From: Candidatus Zixiibacteriota bacterium
Lineage (GTDB): Bacteria; Zixibacteria; MSB-5A5; RBG-16-43-9
Assembly: GCA_029858245.1 (NCBI GenBank)
Contig: JAOUFL010000006.1
Location: 1-21,400, forward strand
Reading direction: 5' to 3'
Length of the DNA: 21,400 nt
The translations under genes were made by a program, and so were the position numbers. Positions 6,948-13,983 of the stretch are shown piece by piece (within the stretch, counting starts at the first letter, position 1; every line of letters starts with the position of its first letter). Under the pieces are notes generated by a model, which saw only the letters and a list, made by a program, of their open reading frames with translations, had not been told where the DNA came from and ran no database searches.

Positions 6948-6971
6948 GGGCTGGGGTCAGATCCCCAGCCC
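6948..6971. other. perfect 9-bp GC-rich hairpin
   Basis: GGGCTGGGG pairs exactly with CCCCAGCCC around a six-base TCAGAT loop, 34 bases after the acetyltransferase stop. No T-run follows on either strand within a few bases, so it is not a textbook intrinsic terminator. It could slow or protect the 3' end of the acetyltransferase mRNA, or be a dispersed intergenic element. The rest of 6914-7099 holds only a doubtful small ORF. Confidence 0.6.
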
Positions 6972-7005
6972 GGAGGTTGCTGTAGATAAAGGAGTGAAAT
7001 TCTTT

Positions 7006-7089
7006 ATGAAACAGCACTCTTTAAAAGGGTTTGGTAAACCGAGTACAGATTATATAATTATTCCTACTCCTTATTATCCAAAGTTTTAG
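7006..7089 (+). CDS. possible 27-residue small ORF (doubtful)
   Basis: ATG at 7006 opens a frame ending at TAG 7087-7089 that encodes MKQHSLKGFGKPSTDYIIIP followed by seven further residues. AAAGGAG lies about 11 bases upstream, somewhat far for an SD; a GTG at 6994 is an alternative start. There are no recognisable motifs, and it is the only + strand coding possibility between the hairpin and the minus-strand unit. A chance ORF is quite likely. Confidence 0.2.
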   Translation: MKQHSLKGFGKPSTDYIIIPTPYYPKF

Positions 7090-7099
7090 CAGAGGATAA

Positions 7100-7261
7100 T
7101 CACTTTTTAGGCTTCTTTGGTTTACTTTTTGAGGAACCGGAACAACATATCGGGATCACAGCAGCTGAACAACCTTTTATTTTCAATTTTTTGATTTTCC
7201 CGATCTCCTTCTTGGAGAGCGCAGAGAATTCCCTGGGATCGCAACAGCTGGCATCGGACAT
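7100..7261 (-). CDS. 53-residue cysteine-rich peptide in arsR unit
   Basis: The minus-strand frame starts at ATG 7261-7259 and stops at TGA 7102-7100. It encodes 53 residues beginning MSDASCCDPREFSALSKKEI, with cysteines at 6, 7, 31, 39 and 40 and a lysine/proline-rich tail (SKSKPKKPKK). The middle holds a short hydrophobic core flanked by cysteines (GCSAAVIPICCSG). The ribosome binding site AAGGAGGTG (7277-7269 on the minus strand), seven bases from the ATG, is among the strongest in the window and is the main evidence that it is translated. It lies 63 bases downstream of the ArsR-family regulator on the same strand. A metal- or arsenite-binding role is inferred from the paired cysteines and neighbour. 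I do not recognise a named family. Confidence 0.65.
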   Translation of the reverse strand: MSDASCCDPREFSALSKKEIGKIKKLKIKGCSAAVIPICCSGSSKSKPKKPKK

Positions 7262-7324
7262 CTTCTATCACCTCCTTCCAAATATAGATAGATTTATATA
7301 TGTCTATAGGTAGCGATAAAAAAA

Positions 7325-7624
7325 TTACTTCCTTTTTTTGGACTTCAGGTCATATTTCGAGAGGGTGGTGCAGCAACAATTCTCCAGCACCTTGCTGTTT
7401 AGGGTATAATAGACTTCCTTTCCCTTTTTACAGCAATTAACCAGTCCGGCCTTTTTCAGGATGTTGAGGTGATGAGAGATGGAAGGCTGACGCATTTTAA
7501 AGGGTTTGCAAATAGCCATAACGCAGAGTTCCTTATCTTTAATCATCTCCAGGATTTTCTCCCTGGTTTCATCCGAAAGAGCTTGAAATATGATCAGGTT
7601 TTTATCACTCATAGGTTTTTTCAT
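7325..7624 (-). CDS. ArsR/SmtB-family transcriptional regulator, cysteine-rich
   Basis: This is a 99-residue winged-helix repressor of the ArsR family, which usually releases DNA when it binds metal or metalloid ions. Family features are FQALSDETREKILEMIK (about residues 13-29), the recognition region MRQPSISHHLNILKKAGLV (about 44-62) and the wing GKEVYYTLN (68-76). Cys34 occupies the place of the first cysteine of the classic ELCVCDL arsenite site, but the second is displaced (ELCVMAIC, Cys39). Further cysteines lie at 64-65 and as a CCC run at 83-85, so the metal site is non-classical. The start is ATG 7624; ATG 7612 is an alternative, and neither has a clear SD. It is divergent from tilS and upstream of the cysteine-rich peptide gene on the same strand, and probably represses its own unit. 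Confidence 0.85.
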   Translation of the reverse strand: MKKPMSDKNLIIFQALSDETREKILEMIKDKELCVMAICKPFKMRQPSISHHLNILKKAGLVNCCKKGKEVYYTLNSKVLENCCCTTLSKYDLKSKKRK

Positions 7625-7639
7625 ATATAGACAATTACC

Positions 7640-7649
7640 TATACGTATA
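7640..7649. promoter_or_regulatory. candidate ArsR operator palindrome
   Basis: TATACGTATA is a perfect 10-bp palindrome between the candidate -10 box and the start codon of the arsR-like gene, a common place for an autoregulatory operator. Nearby, ATAGACA occurs at 7627-7633 and its reverse complement at 7301-7307, just upstream of the cysteine-rich peptide gene. The site is short, so this is tentative. Confidence 0.35.
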
Positions 7650-7650
7650 A

Positions 7651-7680
7651 ATAATTAAAAAGTTGGAAAATATTTGTCAA
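7651..7680 (-). promoter_or_regulatory. candidate promoter for arsR unit
   Basis: On the minus strand a consensus -35 TTGACA (7680-7675) is followed after 18 bases by AATTAT (7656-7651), which matches TATAAT at four of six positions. It faces the arsR-like start at 7624. The perfect -35 is persuasive, the -10 less so in this AT-rich stretch. Confidence 0.45.
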
Positions 7681-7751
7681 GTAAATTTTTAAAAAGGTCT
7701 TGCCAGTTTTAGTTTAACAGGGCAGTATAGGGGAAAAGAATTCCTTTTGAA

Positions 7752-7780
7752 TTGACAATTACTTCAGAAGACAATATCTT
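7752..7780 (+). promoter_or_regulatory. candidate promoter for tilS-hpt-ftsH run
   Basis: TTGACA (7752-7757), a 17-base spacer and TATCTT (7775-7780, four of six matches) lie 27 bases before the tilS start. It is the first convincing sigma70-like promoter ahead of the long + strand housekeeping run, and it is divergent from the arsR promoter. Confidence 0.5.
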
Positions 7781-7806
7781 CCAGAGGGATAGCAACTTAG
7801 AGATAT

Positions 7807-9186
7807 ATGCAGATGTTGAACAAATTCAAAGAAACACTCAACCGCTGGAAAATGCTTCAAAAAAAAGACAGGGTCCTGGTTGCCTGTTCAGGTGGTCCGG
7901 ATTCAATAGCCTTACTCTATCTTCTAAATCAAATCAAGGGAGAATATAAACTGAAACTCCACGTAGCTCACGTAAATCATAAACTCAGGGGTAGAGAATC
8001 AGATGAGGAGGAGAATTTTGTCAGGGAATTAGCACGTAAACTAAACCTTCAGTATTATACTAAGTCTTTTGATATCAAAAAGATAGCAAAGCTTAAGAAG
8101 TTGTCTGTAGAGGAATGTGCCAGAAAAGTGCGATATGATTTTTTTAATAAGTTAGCCTGCAGGATTAAAGCATCCAAAATAGCCTTAGGGCATACTGCAG
8201 ATGACCAGGCAGAGACTGTGTTGATGCGGTTAATTCGTGGAGCAGGCAGCCTGGGTTTATGCGGGATGTCTCCTGTATCAGGGAGAATAATCAGACCACT
8301 CCTTGATTTTAAAAAAGAGAACATTGAAAAGTATTTAAGAGAAAATAAGCTTGCTTTTAGAATAGATTCTTCGAATTTGAGAAAGGATTATCTAAGAAAC
8401 AGGATAAGGCTTGAACTTTTACCTTATCTGAGGGAAAATTACAATCCGAGAATAGTGGAAACTCTTACCCGCACAGCTTCGGTTTTATCTTCTCAGGAAA
8501 ATTTTATACGAAAAGAGACTGTAAAGATTTTCGACAATCTTTCAAGGGTAAGCAAGAGGAAAATTTCGCTTGATTTATATAGATTATTTGAGTATGATAT
8601 GTGTTTAAGAAGAGAACTGGTCAGATTGGCAATAGAAAGGACAGGAGGTGGTTTTTTCAGGGCAGGCTTTGAGGCGGTGGAAAGAATATTGGACTTAGCC
8701 CGGAAGGAAAAAAGCGGCAGAAGGATTTTTTTGAAAAAAACACTTCTGGTGGAAGTCTCCTCAAAGTCTTTGAATTTTTATCAAGCAGAAAAGAATAAGA
8801 AAGCCCTGACGGTTAGATTTCCTGGAGTAACTGAAAGTAAAAGTTTCGGAATAAGCTTTGATTCGACGATAGTCCGGAGAGGGCAATCTTCTGAGAAATC
8901 CTATTCCGGGGATCAGATGGTAGCTTTCCTTGACCGAGAGAAACTAAAACCACCCTTTATATTGAGAAACGCCAGAACTGGCGACAGGTTCAAACCCCTG
9001 GGCATGAGTGGGGAAAAAAGTTTAAAAGATTTTTTAACGGACCTCAAGATTCCACGATATGAGAAGGAAAAAGCACTGGTTTTGACTTCCGGAGGAAGGA
9101 TTGCCTGGGTTGTAGGCTACAGAATTGGAGATGAATTCAAGGTAACTGAGAGCACAAAAACCATTTTAAAAATTAAGGCTTTTTAA
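7807..9186 (+). CDS. tilS: tRNA(Ile)-lysidine synthase TilS
   Basis: TilS attaches lysine to C34 of tRNA-Ile(CAU), using ATP, so that it reads AUA codons. The 459-residue protein is the long form. The N-terminal PP-loop ATPase domain has the VLVACSGGPDSIALLYLL signature at about residues 23-40, then HVAHVNHKLRG and GHTADDQAETVLMRLIRGAG typical of the family. The substrate-binding middle domain follows. A C-terminal TilS_C domain contains LRNARTGDRFKPLGMSGEKS and LKDFLTDLKIPRYEKEKALV. The start ATG has only a weak GAG upstream; a second ATG at 7813 is also possible. It is the first gene of the tilS-hpt-ftsH cluster found in many bacteria, behind a candidate promoter. Confidence 0.97.
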   Translation: MQMLNKFKETLNRWKMLQKKDRVLVACSGGPDSIALLYLLNQIKGEYKLKLHVAHVNHKLRGRESDEEENFVRELARKLNLQYYTKSFDIKKIAKLKKLSVEECARKVRYDFFNKLACRIKASKIALGHTADDQAETVLMRLIRGAGSLGLCGMSPVSGRIIRPLLDFKKENIEKYLRENKLAFRIDSSNLRKDYLRNRIRLELLPYLRENYNPRIVETLTRTASVLSSQENFIRKETVKIFDNLSRVSKRKISLDLYRLFEYDMCLRRELVRLAIERTGGGFFRAGFEAVERILDLARKEKSGRRIFLKKTLLVEVSSKSLNFYQAEKNKKALTVRFPGVTESKSFGISFDSTIVRRGQSSEKSYSGDQMVAFLDREKLKPPFILRNARTGDRFKPLGMSGEKSLKDFLTDLKIPRYEKEKALVLTSGGRIAWVVGYRIGDEFKVTESTKTILKIKAF

Positions 9187-9213
9187 GAAAAATCATTAGA
9201 ATTTACTTGTAAA

Positions 9214-9768
9214 ATGAAGGGAAAGGATTTTAAAATAATCATTCCCAGAAGGGAGCTGCAGAAGAAAATTAAAGAATTAGGAAAAAGGATCTCTGAGGAT
9301 TATTCAGGTAAGGAACCGATATTAATAGGAATACTTAAAGGTAGTTTTATCTTTTTAGCTGATTTGATCAGGGTGATTAAAGTTCCTCATGAGGTTGATT
9401 TTATGGCAGTTGCCAGCTACGGTCAGGAGATAGAGGGGAGTGGAGTGGTTAAATTGATCAAGGATTTAAATATAAATATAGAGGGAAAAGACGTAATAAT
9501 CATAGAGGATATAGTAGACACAGGCCTGACTTTAAACTTTATAAAGAAAAATCTTCTTCTGCGTAATCCCAGAAGTCTGGAGATCGCAGCGCTTCTGGAT
9601 AGAAAAGAAAGAAGAAAAGTCCAGATGCATTTAAAATATGTAGGATTTACAGTACCCAATGAGTTCGTGGTGGGGTATGGTCTGGATTTAGCGGAGAGAT
9701 ATCGCAATTTGCCTTATATAGCAAAAATCGAAGGGTCTAAGTTAGCCCAGAGAAGGTTTGAGCTTTGA
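9214..9768 (+). CDS. hpt: hypoxanthine phosphoribosyltransferase
   Basis: This enzyme salvages hypoxanthine or guanine by transferring the ribose-5-phosphate of PRPP, forming IMP or GMP in the cytoplasm. The 184 residues match the family length. Features are ILIGILKGSFIFLADLIR (PPi loop, about 36-53), the flexible-loop SYG (about 68-70), the PRPP-binding signature VIIIEDIVDTGLTL (about 93-106) and the base-contacting C-terminal segment PNEFVVGYGLDLAERYRNLPYI. It lies 27 bases after tilS and 23 bases before ftsH, the same order as in Bacillus and many others. There is no clear SD before ATG 9214. Confidence 0.96.
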   Translation: MKGKDFKIIIPRRELQKKIKELGKRISEDYSGKEPILIGILKGSFIFLADLIRVIKVPHEVDFMAVASYGQEIEGSGVVKLIKDLNINIEGKDVIIIEDIVDTGLTLNFIKKNLLLRNPRSLEIAALLDRKERRKVQMHLKYVGFTVPNEFVVGYGLDLAERYRNLPYIAKIEGSKLAQRRFEL

Positions 9769-9791
9769 TGAGAGGATAAGAGGATGAGCAT

Positions 9792-11765
9792 ATGAGAGAA
9801 ATAAAAGATAATCTTGAGCGAGGCAGCAGGTCTAATCGAGGGGGAAAGAACAGATCACCCCGGGAACCTAACGGTAAAAAGCCAGGAAGTGAATTCTTCT
9901 GGAGGAAAGCCAGCAGGACTATGTTGATCTGGCTGATGCTGATCATATTGTCTATTTACCTTTTTCAGAATTATAACCGGAGCTCAAAAAAAGAAATAGA
10001 GGTTACCTATAGCGAGTTTTTAGAGCAACTCGATTCCAATAATGTCAAAAGCGTTATTCTGGTGGAAAAAGATGTGGAGGGTGAGTTTATTTCAGAGGTC
10101 AAAAAACCCCAGGGAAAAGTAATAGGTTCTTTCAAACATTTTAGACTTCGACTCCCCTTTGAAGACCCATCACTTTTACAAAAATTGGAAGCCAAAAATG
10201 TAGGGATAAAAGCGGAACCCCCCAGCTTCAACTGGTCAGGGTTGCTTTTGGGTGTTTTGCCTTATATCCTTCTTCTGGGACTGCTCTGGTTTCTTCTTTT
10301 AAGACAGATGCAGGGGGGAACCAGGGGTCTTTTTGCCTTTGGCAAAAGCAGAGCTAAACTTCTTATGGGCGACAAGCCCAAAGTCACTTTCAACGATGTT
10401 GCCGGAGCAGACGAAGCAAAACAGGAACTTCAGGAGATCATCGAGTTTTTGAAAGATCCATCCAAATTTCAGAGATTGGGAGGTAAAATTCCCAAAGGTG
10501 CCTTACTCTTGGGTGCACCAGGAACAGGTAAAACACTTTTAGCCCGGGCCATAGCAGGTGAAGCTGGTGTTCCCTTCTTCAGTATCAGCGGTTCAGATTT
10601 TGTGGAGATGTTTGTGGGTGTAGGCGCCTCCCGGGTAAGAGATCTTTTTGATCAGGGGAAAAGAAACGCTCCTTGTATTATTTTCATCGACGAGATAGAT
10701 GCAGTTGGTCGTCATCGTGGCGCTGGATTAGGAGGTGGTCATGATGAAAGGGAACAGACCTTAAACCAGCTTTTGGTGGAGATGGATGGTTTCGATTCGA
10801 ATGAAGGAGTAATACTTATAGCTGCAACCAACCGTCCGGATGTCCTGGATCCAGCCCTGTTAAGACCTGGCAGGTTTGATCGTCAAATCGTCGTAGATAA
10901 CCCGGACGTTAAAGGCAGAAATGGCATCTTGAAAGTTCATACCCGTAAGATAATAGTAGGCGAGGATGTGGATTTAATGATTCTTGCACGGGGGACGCCA
11001 GGACTTTCAGGTGCAGATCTGGCAAACCTGGTAAATGAGGCGGCTCTATTGGCTGCCAGGAAGAATCGGGATAAGGTAACCATGCAGGATTTTGAGGAAG
11101 CAAAAGACAGGGTGATGATGGGTATCGAGAGAAAAAGTATGGTCATAACCGAAGGAGAAAAAAAGCTCACTGCCTATCATGAATCCGGACATGTTTTAGT
11201 AGCCAAACTCCTTCCCGGTTCGGACCCGGTTCATAAGATGACAATAATCCCCAGGGGAATGGCTTTAGGTGTAACTCATTACCTTCCCATAGATGAAAAA
11301 CACACATATTCAAAAAGTTATATTGAAACCAGATTAATTCCTCTTCTGGGTGGAAGAGTAGCTGAAAAGCTGGTTTTTAATGAGCTTACCACCGGAGCAG
11401 GAAACGATATAGAAAGAGCAACCGAGCTTGCCAGGAAAATGGTTTGCGAATGGGGAATGAGTGAAAAATTAGGTCCTTTGACCTTCGGAAAAAAGGAAGA
11501 GACGATCTTCTTAGGGCGGGAGATTGCCCAGCACAGGGATTATAGCGAGCGTACGGCTCAGGAGATAGATGAGGAGGTAAAAGGTATTGTAGAAAATGCG
11601 GAAAAAAAGGCTCTGGAACTGGTGAGTGAAAACCTTGATAAACTCCACCTCCTGGCTAAAGCTCTTCTGGAGAAAGAGATTCTGGATGGTGAGGAAATAG
11701 ACAAAGTACTAAAGGGTGAAAAACTCAAGAATGAAGAAAAAGATGAAGAAGAAAAACCGGGTTGA
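9792..11765 (+). CDS. ftsH: ATP-dependent zinc metalloprotease FtsH
   Basis: FtsH is a membrane-anchored AAA+ protease that degrades misfolded membrane proteins and short-lived regulators as a hexamer. The 657 residues show a basic N-terminus, a first membrane helix (about 44-62, MLIWLMLIILSIYLFQNY), an external domain, and a second helix (about 150-170, LLLGVLPYILLLGLLWFLLL). The AAA module has Walker A GAPGTGKT at about 240, Walker B IIFIDEID and the SRH region ATNRPDVLDPALLRPGRFDRQ. The protease domain has the zinc motif HESGH at about 463, plus the third ligand region TGAGNDIERAT. The lysine/glutamate-rich C-tail is typical. The extended charged N-terminus (~40 residues before the first span) is a little longer than usual. 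The 3' end overlaps the folE start. Confidence 0.98.
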   Translation: MREIKDNLERGSRSNRGGKNRSPREPNGKKPGSEFFWRKASRTMLIWLMLIILSIYLFQNYNRSSKKEIEVTYSEFLEQLDSNNVKSVILVEKDVEGEFISEVKKPQGKVIGSFKHFRLRLPFEDPSLLQKLEAKNVGIKAEPPSFNWSGLLLGVLPYILLLGLLWFLLLRQMQGGTRGLFAFGKSRAKLLMGDKPKVTFNDVAGADEAKQELQEIIEFLKDPSKFQRLGGKIPKGALLLGAPGTGKTLLARAIAGEAGVPFFSISGSDFVEMFVGVGASRVRDLFDQGKRNAPCIIFIDEIDAVGRHRGAGLGGGHDEREQTLNQLLVEMDGFDSNEGVILIAATNRPDVLDPALLRPGRFDRQIVVDNPDVKGRNGILKVHTRKIIVGEDVDLMILARGTPGLSGADLANLVNEAALLAARKNRDKVTMQDFEEAKDRVMMGIERKSMVITEGEKKLTAYHESGHVLVAKLLPGSDPVHKMTIIPRGMALGVTHYLPIDEKHTYSKSYIETRLIPLLGGRVAEKLVFNELTTGAGNDIERATELARKMVCEWGMSEKLGPLTFGKKEETIFLGREIAQHRDYSERTAQEIDEEVKGIVENAEKKALELVSENLDKLHLLAKALLEKEILDGEEIDKVLKGEKLKNEEKDEEEKPG

Positions 11766-12324
11766 TAAAAGGAAAATAGAAAGAGGGGTGAGGATGATTC
11801 TGGAAGGGATAGGGGATGACCTTAAACGAGAGGGATTAAAAAAAACCCCTCAAAGGGTAGCTGACTTTTATGAGGAGAGCTTCTGCGGTATCTTCAAGGA
11901 TCCCAAAGCAGAGTTAAAATTATGCTCTGCCCCAGAACAGAATGAGATGATAATAACCAAAAGGATACCTTTTTACTCTTTATGCGAGCACCATCTTCTA
12001 CCTTTTTTCGGTCAGGTGCATATTGCTTATATTCCCAAACAAAACAAGATAACAGGATTTTCCAGTTTATCCCGTGTAGTCGGGTTATTGGCTTCCAGAC
12101 TTCAGCTACAGGAGAGATTCACCGCACAGATAGCGGATACGCTGATGCAGGTTTTGAAGCCCAGGGGGGTATTGGTCGTAACGGAAGCAGAACATCTTTG
12201 TCTCTCCATGCGGGGTATAAAACAACCCGGGTCTCTTATGGTTATCTCAGCTCTAAGAGGGGATTTGAGAAAAGGCTTACTCAGAGCAGAAGCATTTTCT
12301 TTGATAAAAAAAGATGAGCCATAA
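11731..12324 (+). CDS. folE: GTP cyclohydrolase I FolE
   Basis: FolE converts GTP to dihydroneopterin triphosphate, the first step of tetrahydrofolate synthesis. The sequence shows IERGVRMILEGIGDDLKREGLKKTPQRVADFYEE, the family start. The zinc ligands are in YSLCEHHLLPFFG and AEHLCLSMRG, and GFSSLSRVVGLLASRLQLQERFTAQIAD forms the active-site helix region. The start is uncertain: ATG 11731 is chosen (AAAGGG lies about 14 bases upstream), with GTG 11716 and ATG 11743 as alternatives. All of them overlap the ftsH end by 23-50 bases. The stop overlaps the folP start by 11 bases, so folE and folP are likely coupled. The first ~15 residues are lysine-rich and probably not conserved. Confidence 0.95.
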   Translation: MKKKMKKKNRVDKRKIERGVRMILEGIGDDLKREGLKKTPQRVADFYEESFCGIFKDPKAELKLCSAPEQNEMIITKRIPFYSLCEHHLLPFFGQVHIAYIPKQNKITGFSSLSRVVGLLASRLQLQERFTAQIADTLMQVLKPRGVLVVTEAEHLCLSMRGIKQPGSLMVISALRGDLRKGLLRAEAFSLIKKDEP

Positions 12325-13204
12325 ATCTAAAGTTTTAAATCGGGATAGTGAAGAGAGAACTTCCCGATTTACTATGGGATTTCGTCATAAAAGATGGGAT
12401 CTTTCGTCGCGGACTTTTCTGATGGGAATTCTCAATGTGACCCCTGATTCTTTTTCAGATGGAGGTAAATTTTTTAAACCGGAGGAAGCGATCAGGGAAG
12501 GGATAAAATTGGCAGAGGAGGGTGCGGATATTATCGACATCGGTGGTGAATCCACCCGTCCTGGCTCTGAGCCGGTTTCACTGGAGGAGGAATTGCATAG
12601 AGTTATTCCGGTGATTGAAGAATTGGTAAAAAGAATAGATATCCCCATCTCGATTGATACTTATAAATCAAAGGTAGCTAAAACAGCCTTAGAGGCTGGT
12701 GCTGAGATGATAAATGATATAAGTGCCCTGAGGTTTGATGCGGAGATGAAAAAAACCATATCGGACTTAAGAGCTCCCGTGGTTTTGATGCATATAAAGG
12801 GCACTCCCAGAGATATGCAAAAAAATCCATATTATAAGGATGTCGTGGAGGAGATTAAATCTTATCTTCAGGAATCAATCAGTGAGGCAAATAAGGCAGG
12901 TATAAAAGAGGATAAAATAATAGTTGATCCGGGAATAGGATTTGGCAAAACCGTGGGGGATAACTTGAAGATTTTGAAAAACCTGAGTGAATTCAAATCT
13001 CTGGGTAAACCCCTTTTGATGGGAGTTTCCCGTAAATCCTTCATCGGAAAGATACTGGATCTTCCACTGGATGAAAGGCTGGAGGGGAGTCTGGCTGCCC
13101 TGGCAATGTGTATAATGAATGGGGCGAATATGATCAGGGTTCACGACGTTAAAGAGAGTAAAAAGGCGGCAGGAATAGTTGATGCTGTTTTGAAGCAGGG
13201 GTAG
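12314..13204 (+). CDS. folP: dihydropteroate synthase FolP
   Basis: FolP condenses p-aminobenzoate with hydroxymethyl-dihydropterin pyrophosphate to dihydropteroate; it is the sulfonamide target. The 296-residue TIM-barrel shows MGILNVTPDSFSDGG (about 36-50), IIDIGGESTRPGSEPVS (about 74-90), ISIDTYKSKVA, INDISALRFD, PGIGFGKT and GVSRKSFIGKIL, all standard pterin- or phosphate-binding elements. The first ~30 residues (SHKSKVLNRDSEERTSRFTM) precede the usual family start, and an in-frame ATG at 12374 could be used instead. It overlaps folE and is followed at once by cdaA. Confidence 0.97.
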   Translation: MSHKSKVLNRDSEERTSRFTMGFRHKRWDLSSRTFLMGILNVTPDSFSDGGKFFKPEEAIREGIKLAEEGADIIDIGGESTRPGSEPVSLEEELHRVIPVIEELVKRIDIPISIDTYKSKVAKTALEAGAEMINDISALRFDAEMKKTISDLRAPVVLMHIKGTPRDMQKNPYYKDVVEEIKSYLQESISEANKAGIKEDKIIVDPGIGFGKTVGDNLKILKNLSEFKSLGKPLLMGVSRKSFIGKILDLPLDERLEGSLAALAMCIMNGANMIRVHDVKESKKAAGIVDAVLKQG

Positions 13205-13210
13205 TTGAAA

Positions 13211-13978
13211 ATGGGTCTTTTTCATATAGGATTTCTAAAATTCGGAATTATAGATTTAATCGATGTCGCAATCGTTGCATTTCTTTTTTACCGCTTCCTG
13301 ATACTGGTCAAAGGCACAAGATCAATACAGATCCTGTTCGGGGTTTTTGTGTTAATTCTTTTCTCCTTTGTGGCTTTCTGGTTTCAACTCGAAGGGTTGA
13401 AATGGATGATCTCCAACATCGCAACAGTAGGCATAATAGTTCTGGTGATAGTATTTCAGCCAGAGTTGAGAAAAGCCTTAGCCCAGTTCGGGCATAACAA
13501 GCTTTTTCGCCTATTCATACGTTACGAGAAACAGAAGATATTAGATGAGCTGATTAAAGGCTCGATTAAGCTTTCAGAGCTGAAATACGGGGCATTGATT
13601 GTTCTTGAAAGGGAAATCGGTTTGAAAAATTTCATAGAAACCGGAAAGTCTTTAAATGCCCAGCTCTCCAGTGAGATGCTTTTGACTTTGTTTACCCCTT
13701 ATACCCCCTTGCATGACGGAGCGGCCATTATCCGTGGGGAAACTATAGTAGCAGCTGCCTGTACCCTCCCTTTAACCCAGAAAAGAGAATATGATACTCT
13801 ATTCGGAATGAGACATAAAGCCGGAATAGGCATAACTGAGGATTCAGATGCCATCTCCCTGATCGTTTCAGAAGAAACCGGGGAAATATCAATCGCCTCT
13901 AATGGATTTTTGATAAGAGGGGTTGAAAAAGAGAAGCTGAGAGAGATATTAATTAAGATACTCGAGGGCAATAAGTAG
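13211..13978 (+). CDS. cdaA: diadenylate cyclase CdaA (c-di-AMP synthase)
   Basis: This membrane enzyme makes the second messenger c-di-AMP from two ATP. The start ATG 13211 is preferred, with AGGGG nine bases upstream; TTG 13205 is the alternative. Three N-terminal membrane helices (about 13-28, 36-56 and 64-83) precede the DAC domain. That domain contains GALIVLEREIGLKNFIETG, the DGA motif PLHDGAAIIRG and the second nucleotide-binding motif as RHK (LFGMRHKAGIGITEDSDA) instead of the usual RHR. The Lys is conservative and activity is likely retained, but this is worth noting. The folP-cdaA neighbourhood is seen in several bacteria; the usual cdaR and glmM partners are not present here. Confidence 0.93.
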   Translation: MGLFHIGFLKFGIIDLIDVAIVAFLFYRFLILVKGTRSIQILFGVFVLILFSFVAFWFQLEGLKWMISNIATVGIIVLVIVFQPELRKALAQFGHNKLFRLFIRYEKQKILDELIKGSIKLSELKYGALIVLEREIGLKNFIETGKSLNAQLSSEMLLTLFTPYTPLHDGAAIIRGETIVAAACTLPLTQKREYDTLFGMRHKAGIGITEDSDAISLIVSEETGEISIASNGFLIRGVEKEKLREILIKILEGNK

Positions 13979-13983
13979 ATTTT

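Noticed and set aside
6948..6971. Hairpin as an intrinsic terminator
   Set aside because: Strong stem, but no T-run follows on either strand; kept as an unexplained hairpin.
7752..7949. 65-residue + strand ORF overlapping the tilS start
   Set aside because: It overlaps the candidate promoter and the tilS PP-loop region in another frame, and shows no motifs.
11982..12317. 111-residue + strand ORF inside folE in another frame
   Set aside because: folE carries all its zinc-site motifs across the same bases; the alternative frame shows no family features.
12875..13225. 116-residue minus-strand ORF opposite folP
   Set aside because: It is antisense to conserved folP motifs with no supporting start signal.
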